Positions 22,505-33,204 of a stretch of 64,000 nucleotides of DNA are shown here, piece after piece. The translations under genes were made by a program, and so were the position numbers. The notes beneath the pieces were generated by a model. The model was not told where the DNA came from, ran no database searches, and was given only the letters and a program-made list of their open reading frames with translations. How positions within the stretch are numbered: position 1 is the first letter of the stretch; each line of letters opens with the position of its first letter. The DNA is from Rapana venosa. Lineage: Eukaryota > Mollusca > Gastropoda > Neogastropoda > Muricidae. The DNA lies in assembly GCA_028751875.1 (NCBI GenBank), contig CM054138.1:41020243-41084242 (forward strand). The letters run 5' to 3'.

Positions 22505-22545
22505 CCCAAGCCCCCCCCCCCCCCCCCCCCCCAAAAAAAAAGGGG
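22505..22545. repeat. Poly-C and poly-A/G run
   Basis: A run of about 22 C followed by A and G runs. The equivalent position in the duplicate at 18470 has only nine C, so this tract is length-variable or badly called. Confidence 0.8.
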
Positions 22546-22849
22546 GGGACAAGTATATTTGTTTATAGTACCCTCTGTACTCCTTGTTTCTGCTATTTTT
22601 CAAGGAAGAGAAACAAAACAAACGGGCAGAAAGGATTAAACTAATGCACCTTAAGTGTAGCAATTAATCTGTAGTAAGCACTCATAACATAGGAGAGAGA
22701 GGGGATTGGGGTGGAGGGGAGAAGGGAAAGATAGGAGGAAAGAGAGGTCAAAGTCAGATTTCTATTTCCACATTTGGAGAAATAGATCTAGATCTAAATG
22801 AGAAGAGAGGTGAAACCAAATATCTAAGTCTTTTCCCCCCAGATGGTAC

Positions 22850-22851
<2 letters not shown>

Positions 22852-22898
<47 letters not shown>

Positions 22899-23109
22899 AG
22901 AGAGGAGAGAGAGAGAGAGGAGAGAGAGAGATGAAAGCCAAGATAAAAAATCCCCCCCCCTCCCCCAGTGGTAGTGTGTGCGTGCGTGTGTGTGAGAGAG
23001 AGAGAGAGTGACAGAGAGATGAAAATTGTATTTCCAGATTCAGAGAGCTAGATCTAGTTGAGAGGAAGCCAATACCAAATCTTGGTTCCTCCCTCCCTCC
23101 CAATTATAC

Positions 23110-23165
<56 letters not shown>

Positions 23166-23270
23166 GTCAAATCTGTATTTCCACATTCAGATAGATCTAG
23201 ATGAGAGGTTAAAGCCAATATCAAAGTCTTGCTTTTCCACATTGAGAGAGAGAGTGAGAGAGATTACACG
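22852..23270. repeat. (GA)n microsatellites
   Basis: Three (GA)n tracts, 22852-22930, 22993-23018 and 23111-23163, each following a copy of ATCTAGAT...GAGAGG..AAAGCCAA..TCAAA-type sequence. The spacing suggests a roughly 130- to 180-bp unit amplified three times, each ending in GA. Confidence 0.75.
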
Positions 23271-23299
23271 ATGCTCAAAAGCTATTCTGCAATTAGCCT

Positions 23300-23983
23300 A
23301 TCCTCCTTTAGTGAAGGCATTGCTCTTTCCATGTTAATTGTTTGATACACAGTCGATAGCCTACTGCATGCCATGATCACTGCTCGTAAGCCAGGGCTAC
23401 TTGTCTAACCAGATCTACCTGCTCTGAACCTGCTGGGACAGTGTCTGCTATCTCCTCAACCATCTCTGTCCCCATCCTGTTACTTGTTGAAGCACACAGT
23501 CTCTTGGAAGATGATGTAAACGAAGAGGGCAACAGAGTAGGGCGAGCAGGCTTTATTAGGAATGATCACTTGTAGGGGCTAGACTTAGTCACAAAATCGT
23601 GGGTATCAATGTAACGGTGTGGCAGGAACTGTGGTACAGTAGAGTTGAAAAGGAGAACTAGTTTCTGTGATTCAGAAAATCTTGCTGTCCCTGGGGTATC
23701 AATGTAACGAGTGTGGCAGGAACCGTGGTACAGTAGAGCTGAAAAGGAGAACTAGTTTTTGTGATTGGTCAAAAGTGAGGCACCTAGCCAATCTGAAGCA
23801 TCCAGGGATAACTTCTGCAGAAGAAGGCCTAGGCTTTATTTTTTAGAGATTATACAAACAGCAGTTGTGATGGGCTATCCAGGATTTTTTTGCGTCTGTT
23901 AGGGCGCACTGCCGGGATCATTTTGCAGCAATTTTGAAAAAAAGCGTGAATCCCGCAAGGGCGCACCCTAGAATCAACACTGC
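23300..23983. repeat. No gene; local direct repeat 23603-23765
   Basis: A stretch of about 70 bp (GGGTATCAATGTAACG..GTGTGGCAGGAAC to GGAGAACTAGTTT) occurs twice in a row at 23603-23675 and 23696-23765, with a few differences. The rest holds no recognised element. Confidence 0.75.
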
Positions 23984-24231
23984 ACACGCATGTAATAGGA
24001 ATAACACCGTGAATACATATAAATGATAGTTTGCTTGTCTAAATCACCTAGCAGTGAGCAGACATTCAACCAAGGAGAGAATAAAAAGGAACACCACTCC
24101 ACAGCAACAAAGGAATGTGAACTCCATTTCTCCCAGGTTCACCAACAGTGACAGTTTGGTGTATGCGGCCGTTTTTACCCACCATTAAGGTAGGTAGTTG
24201 CATTCTGCCTTTGACCATGATGTCTAAATGA

Positions 24232-24560
24232 TGGGGGGACAGATAGCCTAGTGGTTAGAACATTGTGATCGCAATCTGACAACCCGGGTTCGATTCCCAT
24301 TCAAGGGGATACTTTCCCTGGGGTTAACATCAGTGCAAACTCCCTCTCCCCAAAAGTCCTTCAGATGAGATAAAACCCAGGCCCATGTTGCGAACGCACG
24401 CAGAACATCTTGCGTACACGTTAAAAAACCTGTTCCGCTTTTCATAAGAGTAGGCCATTGTGTGCCGGTGGGAACAGATGACAATTACACAACCCCGCAT
24501 ACACACTGGACGGACAGTAAAAAAGGCACATAAGTGCCATATTCCATTATCCTCCATAAA
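24232..24560 (+). mobile_element. SINE-1, full length
   Basis: The best-preserved head in the window: A box ATAGCCTAGTGGTTAGAAC and B box GGGTTCGATTCC, spaced as in a tRNA gene. The body has AGTCCTTCAGATGAGA, GCGAACGCACGCAGAACATC, and CCTGTTCCGCTTTTCATAAG, ending CATATTCCATTATCCTCCAT and an A-rich tail. Transcription by RNA polymerase III from the internal promoter is expected for the family. Confidence 0.85.
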
Positions 24561-24954
24561 AAAAATAAAAAAGAAAAATAAGAAAATAAACATGACGCCA
24601 GTGTGCCATCATTTTTGTTTATTGAAATGGACCCATGTTCTAAACCTGCCCCCTGATGACAGCTCACATGTAAGACACACACAGTACTAGGCCGCCACAC
24701 TACAACTGTGCCCTGGCTTCTCCAACATATCACGACAATCATATCGACCCCGCACCCCTATCACCTCTTGTTTCCTCTACTCTCGTCTCATCATGATTTT
24801 TGGCATGATTATACTTTCTTGGGTGACAACGTCACAGAAGATGAGGCAGCAGAACAAACAAAAAACCCCACATTCCACTGCAAGACACTTTTCCCCAGCA
24901 TCAGTTACATGTTCCAAGTTAAAACACTGAGCACTAACAACTGTCTCCACCGTC

Positions 24955-25780
24955 CCTGAACACTTCATCAGAGTGATACTGCTGAACACTTCATCAGAGT
25001 GATACTGCTGAACACTTCTTCATAGTGATAATGCTGTGAACACTTCAGAGTGATAATGCTGATCACTTCAGAGTGATAATGCTGAACACTTTTAGAGTCA
25101 TAAACCTGAATATTTCTTCACAGTGATAATGCTGAACACTTCAGAGTGATAATGCTGAACACTTCTTCAGAGTGATAATGCTGAACACTTCTTCAGAGTG
25201 ATAATGCTGAACACTTCTTCAGAGTGATAATGCTCAACACTTCTTCAGAGTGATAATGCTCAACACTTCTTCAGAGTGATAATGCTCAACACCTCAGTGA
25301 TAATGCTGAACATCTCAGAGTGATAATGCAGAACACTTTTAGAGTCATAATGCTGAACACTTGTTCACAGTGATAATGCTGAACACTTCAGAGTGATAAT
25401 GCTGAACACTTCTTCACAGTGATAATGCTGAACACTTCAGAGTGATAAATAATGCAGAACACTTCTTCACAGTGATAATGCTGAACACTTCATAGTGATA
25501 ATGCAGAACACTTATTCAAAGTGATAATGCTGAACACTTCAGAGTGATAATGCAGAACACTTCTTCACAGTGATAATGCTGTGAACACTTCAGAGTGATA
25601 ATGCAGAACACTTCTTCACAGTGATAATGCAGAACACTTCTTCACAGTGATAATGCATGATACACTTCAAGTGATACTGCTGATCACTTCTTCACAGTGG
25701 AAATGCTCGTGAACACTTCAGAGTGACAATTGCAGAACCTTCAACAGAGTATAATGCTGAACACTTCTTCAGAGTTTCAG
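24955..25780. repeat. 25/26-bp minisatellite, copy B array
   Basis: About 33 units of the AACACTTCTTCAGAGTGATA family. Right of it, after about 65 bp, lies exon 6 copy B, matching the arrangement in copies A and C. Confidence 0.92.
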
Positions 25781-25849
25781 AGTGAAATGACACTACCGCC
25801 TAGCTGAAAGCGTCATATTACTTCGATGACATCCTTATTTCAACATCAC

Positions 25850-25998
25850 CTTCTCTTTGTGCTATGATTAATTTTCTTTGGTGGCAGTTTTTCTGGATGA
25901 ACATGCCCAGCGAGGCTGTGCTCTGGTGTGTAACGCCAGGGCATCTCCAGGTTGCTGTTTGGAGGATTTTGCAGTTGGTGTCATACCCACCCCAGGCA
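25850..25998 (-). CDS. RRS1: RRS1 exon 6 (copy B, indel-damaged)
   Basis: The acceptor is TTGCAG; the donor is GTGATG, weaker than the GTGAGTG of copies A and C. The start reads VPGVGMTPTAKSSKQ; then an extra A and a missing base shift the frame across the LETALA..ATASLGKF stretch, which is still readable in pieces. After GMF (for GKF) the pieces FIQK, LPPKK and TKR match the RRS1 pattern F-Q-x-x-L-P-K-E-K followed by K-K-R-K better than the other two copies do. This copy sits in the right place in the gene. The indels are probably consensus errors, but real decay with another copy used instead is possible. Confidence 0.65.
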
Positions 25999-26084
25999 CT
26001 GCAAGTGATGACAGCCACACAAGTTAGTCTTCATGAGCAACACTGTGTCATTCCGTTAATGGCAAATGCGTATGCATTCGGCCC

Positions 26085-26085
26085 A

Positions 26086-26119
<34 letters not shown>

Positions 26120-26375
26120 GACTTTTGTAACAAGCTGGTTGGTTGCTCTTCTGTAAGGGGTAAAAAGTATTTTAGTACACTGAAGTGTATTTGAAGTGAT
26201 ACAACTGCTGTCTCTTTCGTGTGTGTGTTTTGTGTGCACGCGCGTGGTTGTGTATGTATTTGTGTGTTGGTGTATGCTCCTGTGCGTGCATGCCACATGC
26301 AAATCTCTGTTTCTCTCTCTTTTTTTCTTTCTCTCTCTCTCTCTTTTTTTAAAACGACAAATGGGGAAGGGTAAT
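26085..26375. repeat. Poly-T, (GT)n and (CT)n run
   Basis: A run of about 28 T at 26088-26115 replaces a much shorter T run in copy A, and GT-rich and CT-rich tracts follow at 26215-26350. No coding content. Confidence 0.8.
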
Positions 26376-26770
26376 CAGAGCACCCACTCTCCCCAAGATA
26401 AGGTTAAGCAGCACTGACCGTGGCTGCCCAGTGGATGGGTGACCGTTTGCGTGCACTGGCCTCAGTACAGTCCTCCAGTTCACCCAGCTGTAAATGGGTA
26501 CCTGCCCTCTTAAGGGACATGGAAGGTCATTTACTAAAGCAGCCACAGTGAGGAGATGGGCACCACCCTCAAGATGCTGGTCCCTAGAGACGCTGAGGTC
26601 TCTGACATCTCCCTCCCCAAACCACGGCATGGAACACCTTTACTTCACATGCCTCTCTCTTCACAGGCTACTGCTTTCACCTGGACTGCCTGGCCTCAAA
26701 ACACAAGAGCAGGAGGCATGCACAGGAAGGAAGGAAGTCCCAGAACGAAATGTTCAGTGACTTGGGTGAA
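26373..26770 (+). mobile_element. 5S-like SINE (tRNA/5S chimera family), 5'-truncated
   Basis: Contains AAGATAAGGTTAAGCAGC and GTGGATGGGTGACCGTTTGC, matching the 5S rRNA internal promoter region, then CACCCAGCTGTAAATGGGTA. It is the partner of 5187-5560. A GACATCTCCCTCCCCAAACC stretch near the 3' end matches the 53.5-kb copy in part. Confidence 0.72.
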
Positions 26771-27288
26771 GGTATACATTTGGGTTTTGTTTCTTCCTTG
26801 ATTTCTTCTTTTTTTAATCTCACCATTGGTGAACCTTGGAGCTTAGGCTGCATACTTCTGCATAATTCACCTTGCTCTTTTCAGTCACCAACCTACATCT
26901 CTGATTTCATCCATTTCTGCCACAACGTATTATGAGTCTTTTAGACCATGTAACCAAATTCTCTTTTCCGAGCTTACCCGTATTTCTGGCGTGATTGGCT
27001 TCTGGCATAGTCCCCTATCTATGATCTACTACACTCGTTAAACTTGAACAAATCCAAACCTCAATGTAGCTACTTTGTATTCCAAATGTACTTGACACTC
27101 AAAACCTTAACTGATCAAAAAAACAACAATCACAAGTTTGTCATCAAACCATCCACACACAAGAAAAAGACCCAGCAGTGCAAACAATGCTATGACAGCA
27201 ACGATGAAAATATAGAAGACCCAGCAGTGCAAACAATGCTATGACAGGAACGATGAAAATATAAAAAGGAACAAACTAAGGTAGTCAC

Positions 27289-27396
27289 CTTTTGACTTAG
27301 TTGTTCTCGCCACATTACGGAGCCTCTGCAGCTCATTCTTGGCGATTCTCTCTTTTTTCGCCGTCTTTACTTTTTTAAACTGATCTTCCATAGGAT
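27289..27396 (-). CDS. RRS1: RRS1 exon 5
   Basis: A TTTCAG acceptor and a GTGACTACC donor bound 108 nt. It completes a split Asp codon from exon 4 and reads DPMEDQFKKVKTAKKERIAK, then NELQRLRNVARTTKSK. The D-P-x-E-D-Q-F, A-K-K-E-R-[IV]-A-K-N-E and R-L-R-N-x-A-R motifs are diagnostic of RRS1; this region contacts RPF2 and the 5S RNP in yeast structures. The frame is open throughout. Phase at both ends fits exons 4 and 6. The duplicate at 6221-6327 is frameshifted. Confidence 0.92.
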
Positions 27397-27714
27397 CTGA
27401 AACACAGCAAACCACACTCTGTCAACAGCACAACTGCAACAACAAGAACAATACAAATCAGCCTTTCAATGGCATCTCTGGTGTGTTTACTTTACAATAT
27501 ACAGTGCTATAAAAATTCCATATAATTATTATCATCATCATTATCTTGATAAGTTTACACATATGATGTACTGACAAACAGCAACACTGCAGTGTCTTAC
27601 TGACATCTAGATGGATTCACACATCACTATTGTTGGTGTGTGATTCTTGTTGATATGTATTCTTTCATTCATTACACCCAGAAGAACACTGCCTGGCCAT
27701 GATGCACATTATTC

Positions 27715-27945
27715 TACACAGGCTACACCAGAGCATACATACAGAGGTTACAGATCCCATCTTCACACACGGGCTACACCAGAATATATTATATACAGAG
27801 GTTACAGATCCCATCTTCACACACACAGGCTACACCAGAGCATACATACAGAGGTTACAGATCCCATCTTCACACACAGGCTACACCAGAGCATACACAC
27901 AGAGGTTACAGATCCCATCTTCACACACAGGCTACACCACGGCAG
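27715..27945. repeat. GGCTACACCAGA minisatellite, array 2
   Basis: Five units with GGCTACACCAGAGCATACAT or the ATATATTATATAC variant, then AGAGGTTACAGATCCCATCT. It matches array 1 in duplicate A. Confidence 0.88.
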
Positions 27946-27949
27946 TCGT

Positions 27950-28800
27950 TTTCTCCCATTTTCTGCTGCACTCAGATGCTGGAACTTGACCCCTGATGTG
28001 CTTATTTGTAGCTCTGGCCCTGACCAGATGCACTGGTCCAGTTTGGCGCCATCAAGATAGCGTGGCGTTCTTTCCACTGTTTCAGCGGGAAAGTGCCAAT
28101 CTATTCAATTTCCAGCTTTTAAGTGCTGTTTTGATACGTTTGTCATTTCTTCTTCAGCGCTACATTCAGGTGTATTCAGTGCAGTGGTTTCTCTTGTTGT
28201 TGTGGAGATGTGAATTGACCAAGTTAACACTTTGTTTTTGGCGTTATAGAAACCAAAATAACAGATAGATTGGATGTTCCCAAACCAGACAGCTCTTCTT
28301 TTAGTATTGAGTGATCTTTCGTGCTAGTGACATAACTTGATCGCAATTTTCCTCCTCCTGAATCGTTAAGTATAACATTTTGGCAAAGTCAGTAAGTAAT
28401 GTTAATGTTTGATTTTTAAGCTGAATCAACTTTTGTTGGTATTTAGGATACGTGTTCATCATTTTGAAGGGCTCAATTTGGGCAAAATCTTGTCTTTTGC
28501 TGTCTCAATCCTAGCCTTGCTTAGTGCCTGTTGTGGTGTTTAGAGGATAGCTAGGCCGCACACACGCACAGGCCACGGGCTTGTTTTATATGTCCTCCCT
28601 GAGCCTAGCCTAGCCCAGATCTGTAGCCTTAGTCTTAGGCCTGCCGCGCGAGCATGTGTACATGATGCTAGGCTTGAGATGCTGTGAGGGGAAAGGGGAG
28701 GGGTGAAGAAATGGGAGGGGAGTGGGGGTAAAAAGGTCAGGGCACGCTAATTTTAGCACTCTGCCTGAACCTTTGACTGAGCGCTGCTGTATAGGTGCGC
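27950..28800. other. No recognised gene or repeat
   Basis: Unique-looking intron sequence of the RRS1 gene. It includes a GC-richer part at 28540-28680 with repeated GCCTAG-type words. No exon with family similarity and splice sites is seen. Confidence 0.4.
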
Positions 28801-28845
28801 TGTGACACCAGAATATATATACAGAGGTTACAGATCACATATTAT

Positions 28846-28987
28846 ATTGGTGGATCGGTGGTCTAGAGGTAACGCGCCTGTCTAGAAAGCGAAAAGTCCG
28901 GGTCTGAAGTGTGCGGCGGTTCGTACCCCGTTTGGACCGGAAATTTTTCCCCCATCCATTAGACCATGAGTGGTGGTCTGGGCGCTA

Positions 28988-29018
<31 letters not shown>

Positions 29019-29330
29019 CGTGTGTTACACGTAATTATTTAGCGCAACTTAAAATACCCTCCACGCAACATGAGAGCTAGTCCCTGCAAAAATTCTTAGA
29101 AAAAAGCCACTCTGATAGGGAAACAAATACAGATTCAGACAAGAAAAAAAAAAAGGTTGGCGCAGTGCTAAGTGGCACAGCGTCTCCCGCTCTCCCCGGG
29201 GATGAGCACAGCCACGAATTTCACGGAAAAAATCTGCCGTGACTTAAAAGGTATGAAATAAAATCTGAGCGCTTGATTTGTTGCTTTACAAGATTCAGCG
29301 CTATATAAATTCCATACCTTATTATATATT
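28846..29330 (+). mobile_element. SINE-2, full length
   Basis: tRNA-like head (GGTGGTCTAGAGGTAACGCG as A box, CGGTTCGTACCC as B box), then TTTTTCCCCCATCCATTAGA, GTCTTTCGGATGAGACGATA with AACCGAGGTCCCGTGTG, a poorly conserved middle, and a 3' tail (GATTTGTTGCTTTACAAGAT, CAGCGCTATATAAATTCC, ATTAT). The tail equals the 3' end of the CR1/L2-like LINEs of this window. Other copies: 7035-7188, 59727-60185 and, inverted, 62540-62918. It is inserted in the GGCTACACCAGA repeat, whose units flank it on both sides. Confidence 0.88.
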
Positions 29331-29334
29331 ACTA

Positions 29335-29690
29335 TTCTTCACACACAGGCCCTAACACAGATCATACATCCAAATGTTTACAGATCCTCATCTTCACACA
29401 CACAGGCTACACAAGCATAACAAACAAGCGGTAACAGATCACATATTCAACAGACAGTCTCGCTACACCATATATATAATACACATAGGTTACAGATCAC
29501 ATATCACCCACAGGCTACACAAAAATATTATATACATAGGTTACAGATAACATATTCACACACAGGCTACACCAGAATATATACAGAGGTTACAGATCAC
29601 ATATTCACACACAGCCTACACCAGAATATATATACAGAGGTTACAGATCACATCTTCACACAAAGGCTACAACAGAACACACACAAATAT
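29335..29690. repeat. GGCTACACCAGA minisatellite, array 3
   Basis: About eight degenerate units, ending in a short ATATATATGTGTGTGTGTGT run only about 5 bp from the donor of RRS1 exon 4. Confidence 0.85.
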
Positions 29691-29716
29691 ATATATGTGT
29701 GTGTGTGTCAACTTAC

Positions 29717-29792
29717 CAGCATTATCCGGCACCTCCAGAAGCCAGCTCTTTGTTTCATCTTTTCTTTTATACCCCCATCGAGGTCTGTATTG
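29717..29792 (-). CDS. RRS1: RRS1 exon 4
   Basis: A GATGACAG acceptor and a GTAAGT donor flank 76 nt. The sequence reads QYRPRWGYKRKDETKSWLLE then VPDNA, ending in phase 1. RRS1 proteins carry Q-W-[RK]-x-R-W-G-Y-[KQ]-R-A-x-D-x-T-K-x-W-[LI]-[IL]-E-V-P at this place, so nearly every position fits. A nearer AG six bases inside the exon would break the frame; the chosen acceptor gives phase 0, in agreement with exon 3. Confidence 0.93.
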
Positions 29793-29794
29793 CT

Positions 29795-31000
29795 GTCATC
29801 ACCAAAACACACATGGTTCATCAATCAATCCAGCAGTCCTTTCATTTGCCTTCATAAAGTAATACATCAGACCTCACTCAATTCTGTGCTTTAATCAAGG
29901 ACTTTCGAATACAACAGTCATGTTTGCCAGTCATCCAGTTCTCAGGCCCATGAACAGCTGATGACAAGTGACAACATATGTAACAGAAGTGGAGATAGTT
30001 TAGCTTCCTATCTCTACAACTCTAAATCTACACAGCATGATCAGAACAGCGTGCAATGGGCCTCTACACATAGGCGTATACAACCGACATACCCACCTAA
30101 AGTGTATGTTGGGAGAGTCAGAACTATCGCCCGAGTAAAACACAGCCTCACCATAATTCACCGGTGTGTCCTCATTTTACAAAAACGGTGTATTGCACTC
30201 CTACACCCATCCGCAGGGGAGGCAATTAGGATCACACCACCACATTATGAACAGTAACCCACTGGCATCATGGCAGTTCAGTATAATGTGCTGAAGCTTG
30301 GGCATCATCAAAAGTTTGACATTGCTCAAGACTTGAGAAAATTAATCGAAAAGAAACTAAGAAAATTAATCGAAAAGAAACTATTTCAAAAATACTTAGG
30401 CATTTAGATAGATTGGTTTCCTATCAGATTTTTCTTCTTCTAGAGTTGTTTCTTGCTGACCATGAACCCACTGAAACTGCTGGATCAAAGGGGGTTTTCA
30501 ACAAGCAAACATCGACAGCCACCCGCTGTCACGTTTTTTTTTTTTTTCCTTGTGGTGGGTTTTGTGTGTGTGTGGCTAATATATCCCTCTATCAACCCCC
30601 CCTAAAAACAGTCCCACTCATTTTTCAACAACAAAAAAAAAACAGAAAGAGACTTTAAAGTGCATGTTCCAGGTTTTAAAAACTTGCTGTTGCAGACAAA
30701 ACCCTTTTCCTAAGACATGTTAACCCAAACTTTTGCTTGTTTTGGCTGTCAGCAGTAATAATCAGGTTCAAGCTGCCCCTGTCTGAATGGCAAATATGTA
30801 TACACACACACACATATTTATATTTATATTATATATATATTTTTTTTTTTTTTTTTTTTGGTGCTCCTTCAACTAGAGCTCCCTGGTTCACTTATGGTGA
30901 GAGTTTGCAAGTCAGCCATTTTGCCACTATGGAAGGTAGCTGCATTTCAACTTAGGATGATGTCTAATCATGTGTGCAAGGTGGGATTTTTGTTATGTTT
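29795..31000. other. Intron; short repeat pieces only
   Basis: No coding exon is seen. 30785-30860 is an impure AT/CA run with poly-T. 30885-30965 belongs to a dispersed SINE-4 body motif (GGTTCACTTATGGTGAGAGT, then GGTAGCTGCATTTC). 30325-30385 holds a short direct repeat, AGAAAATTAATCGAAAAGAA twice. Confidence 0.5.
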
Positions 31001-31286
31001 GTTAAGTCAGTCAATCCTTTCTATCACCATGCAATGGCATACTTTCCAAAATGTGGACAGGTTTTAAAGGTGGGGTGGAAGATATTCTTATATGTTTGCG
31101 CACAGACCTCAGTTTATATAGTCTTATAGAAGGACTGCACTGTATATAAGACTCAAAACAAGAAAGACAAAGCCAAAAAAAACTGTCATTGCATGCATTG
31201 TCTATAAGTTAACACGGGCATCAGATGACCACGAGTACCTGTAAGAGTGATGATGTTAGTGGTACAAGTGGATGTCAGCTTCCGTA

Positions 31287-31385
31287 CTGTGATTCTTCGT
31301 CCACAGCTTCTTTTTTTTTTCTTGTTCGATTGCCTTTCAGGAGGGCAATTTCTCCCACTTGGTGGGCTGCTTGGGCTTGGGAATC
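31287..31385 (-). CDS. RRS1: RRS1 exon 3
   Basis: Acceptor CGTGCAG. Comparison with the copy at 17650-17744 shows the expected reading VPKPKQPTKWEKFALLKGNR then TRKKKK, LWDEESQ. In the given sequence an extra A near the start and a missing T in the F codon shift and restore the frame over about 13 codons; further losses hit the W-D codon and the donor, where CACAG is followed by TACGG instead of GTACGG. RRS1 hallmark T-x-W-x-x-F-A-x-x-K-G-[IN] is clear. The clustered one-base defects in a conserved exon look like consensus errors. Confidence 0.78.
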
Positions 31386-31389
31386 CTGC

Positions 31390-33160
31390 ACGCAGAGAGA
31401 AAACACCCAGTCATTGCTGTCCTCTCTTCCAGTCTCTGACATAAGATTTACTATCACGTCACCACAGCAAAGACCTAGCAATGCAAGGCCAGGTCCAGTG
31501 CTATGACTCTTTGTCATTACATGATGACCCAGCGAAAGAGAAATCAAAACCGCAAGATCAGGGAATGCAGGACCAAAGAAACCTAGGAAGTGTTGTTCTG
31601 TGTTAGGGATGCTGAGCAATCAAATCGCTTACCTGACAATACAGGGCCACAGAATCACAGACTTTTTTTTTTTAACTTTACAATATTATAAGTCTAGTTG
31701 ATTGAAGACATGTTAGCTAGGGTTGCCAATGGAGAAACAGGGAATGCAGATCAGAGCCCCTCCAAGCTGCTGTTCTTGCCTATGGGTCATAATCATCAGT
31801 CCATCTTCAGTCATCCTTGACCAGGGTGGTTTGTGAGGGAGGCCAGTTTTCTCCAGGCCTTTCGCAGCAAACAACCGCATGTCAGGGCGGGTCCAAGATC
31901 TGGCTGTTCTTCCTCTGGCTCTTCCTCTGTCTGCCCCTGCCCTTCTTCCTTCATTACCCCTGCTGGACATTAAGAAGTGGGGTGCTGATGTGGACACACA
32001 CCAGTTTCTCCCTCTGACAACAACCTGTATGGCCAGCTTTCCTGATGATCACATCTTGCACTCAGCTCCTTGTTCTGTCAGAAGATGTCTAAAAAAGTCT
32101 TCTCAATTTCTTCATTTCAAAGGCTTTCAATTTTCCTTTTCAGTTCTGCAGATCAAGGTCCAACTTTACTACAAGTACGCAGTACAATATAAGGATTGCT
32201 CTACCAAAAAACAATATCAATCTTCAAACTTTGTTGGGGAGTGATCTTCTTGCTTTTCCAAATCCTGGTCATCTTTGAATGGCTGAGGTTGGATGGGTGT
32301 TTGCTTCTCCCCGATCCTTACGTCGGCCACCAAAGCAGCATTCTTTGGTCAGTGTGAAGGCAAGGTGTTTTGAATGAGTCTTCGTCATTCTTCCATATTG
32401 CTAACATTCTGACACACTAATTGTTTAAGGAGTGTTCTTTCTTCACTTTGCTAACCATTATGAGAAAATCCATTTTAGGTCGTAACAGATGGTCAGATTG
32501 AGGACTTGGGGTTTATTTTTAAAAACGTTTTAAAGCAAAAGGGAAAAACAAAATTACGCCTTGATGTTTCTTACGAGGTAGAATAATGGCTTATTCTATA
32601 ATCAGTCAAAAATCTCAAAATGGGAAAAACCTGCCCCCCCCTGCCTAAAATGGGTCCTAGGGGAAAAAAGTGGGTCAGGTGCTAAGCGACTCATTTCGTG
32701 TGAGTGTCCCCTATGAATGTTTTTGTGTTGTGTGCTATAGAAAACAAAAACCCTCTGTACATGCCAACCGTGCAACTTAAAAATGATGGTATTAATCAAA
32801 GTCCCTGTTACTTTACTCATCCGGGCAGGATGATGGGACAAACTCATTTGTATCGCAAATACAAGAATCTGTTTCGTTACTGTCACACATCAAATTTCTC
32901 ACCCTTAACTTCATCATCTCCTATTTCCTAAGGCTTAGTCACATTGTCTTCTTACCTGCAGATTATCAAAGACAATTTGTAATAGCAAAGAAAAATAACT
33001 TTGAAGACATCAATGAAATGTCCACCTGCATTTTATCCATTTTCAGCTTAAAACTTTTGAGCACACACACCACACACACACATACACACACACACTCTCT
33101 CTCTCTCCTCTGATGATCATTATCAGACAGATCTACATCCATGCACACAGATCTACGGGA
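31390..33160. other. Intron between RRS1 exons; no further gene seen
   Basis: 31390-31830 matches 17745-18050. The remainder (32000-33000) shows no LINE, tRNA-like head or exon. 33061-33112 is a (CA)n and (CT)n run. Confidence 0.45.
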
Positions 33161-33165
33161 CTTAC

Positions 33166-33204
33166 CGCTTTCTCTCTGGGCAGAACTGTGGTGGGCTCTG
33201 GTAG
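33166..33204 (-). CDS. RRS1: RRS1 short exon (LPEPTT motif)
   Basis: Only 39 nt, phase 0 at both ends, between a CTTTTCAG acceptor and a GTAAGT donor. It encodes LPEPTTVLPREKA. All RRS1 proteins carry L-P-x-P-T-T-x-L-P-R-E-K-x before the T-x-W-x-x-F-A segment, so the identification is strong despite the length. The exon before it, with the A-R-D-N-T-Q-L-L region, is not found. Confidence 0.9.

Larger units (their letters stand above)
23984..27945. repeat. Segmental duplicate B (RRS1 exon 5-6 region)
   Basis: Collinear with 2196-6990. I treat this as the resident copy because it lies between exons 4 and 7 in gene order. Copy B lacks one minus-strand SINE-1 and a truncated SINE-1 that copy A has. 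Indels are frequent in this block even where substitutions are few. Confidence 0.85.
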
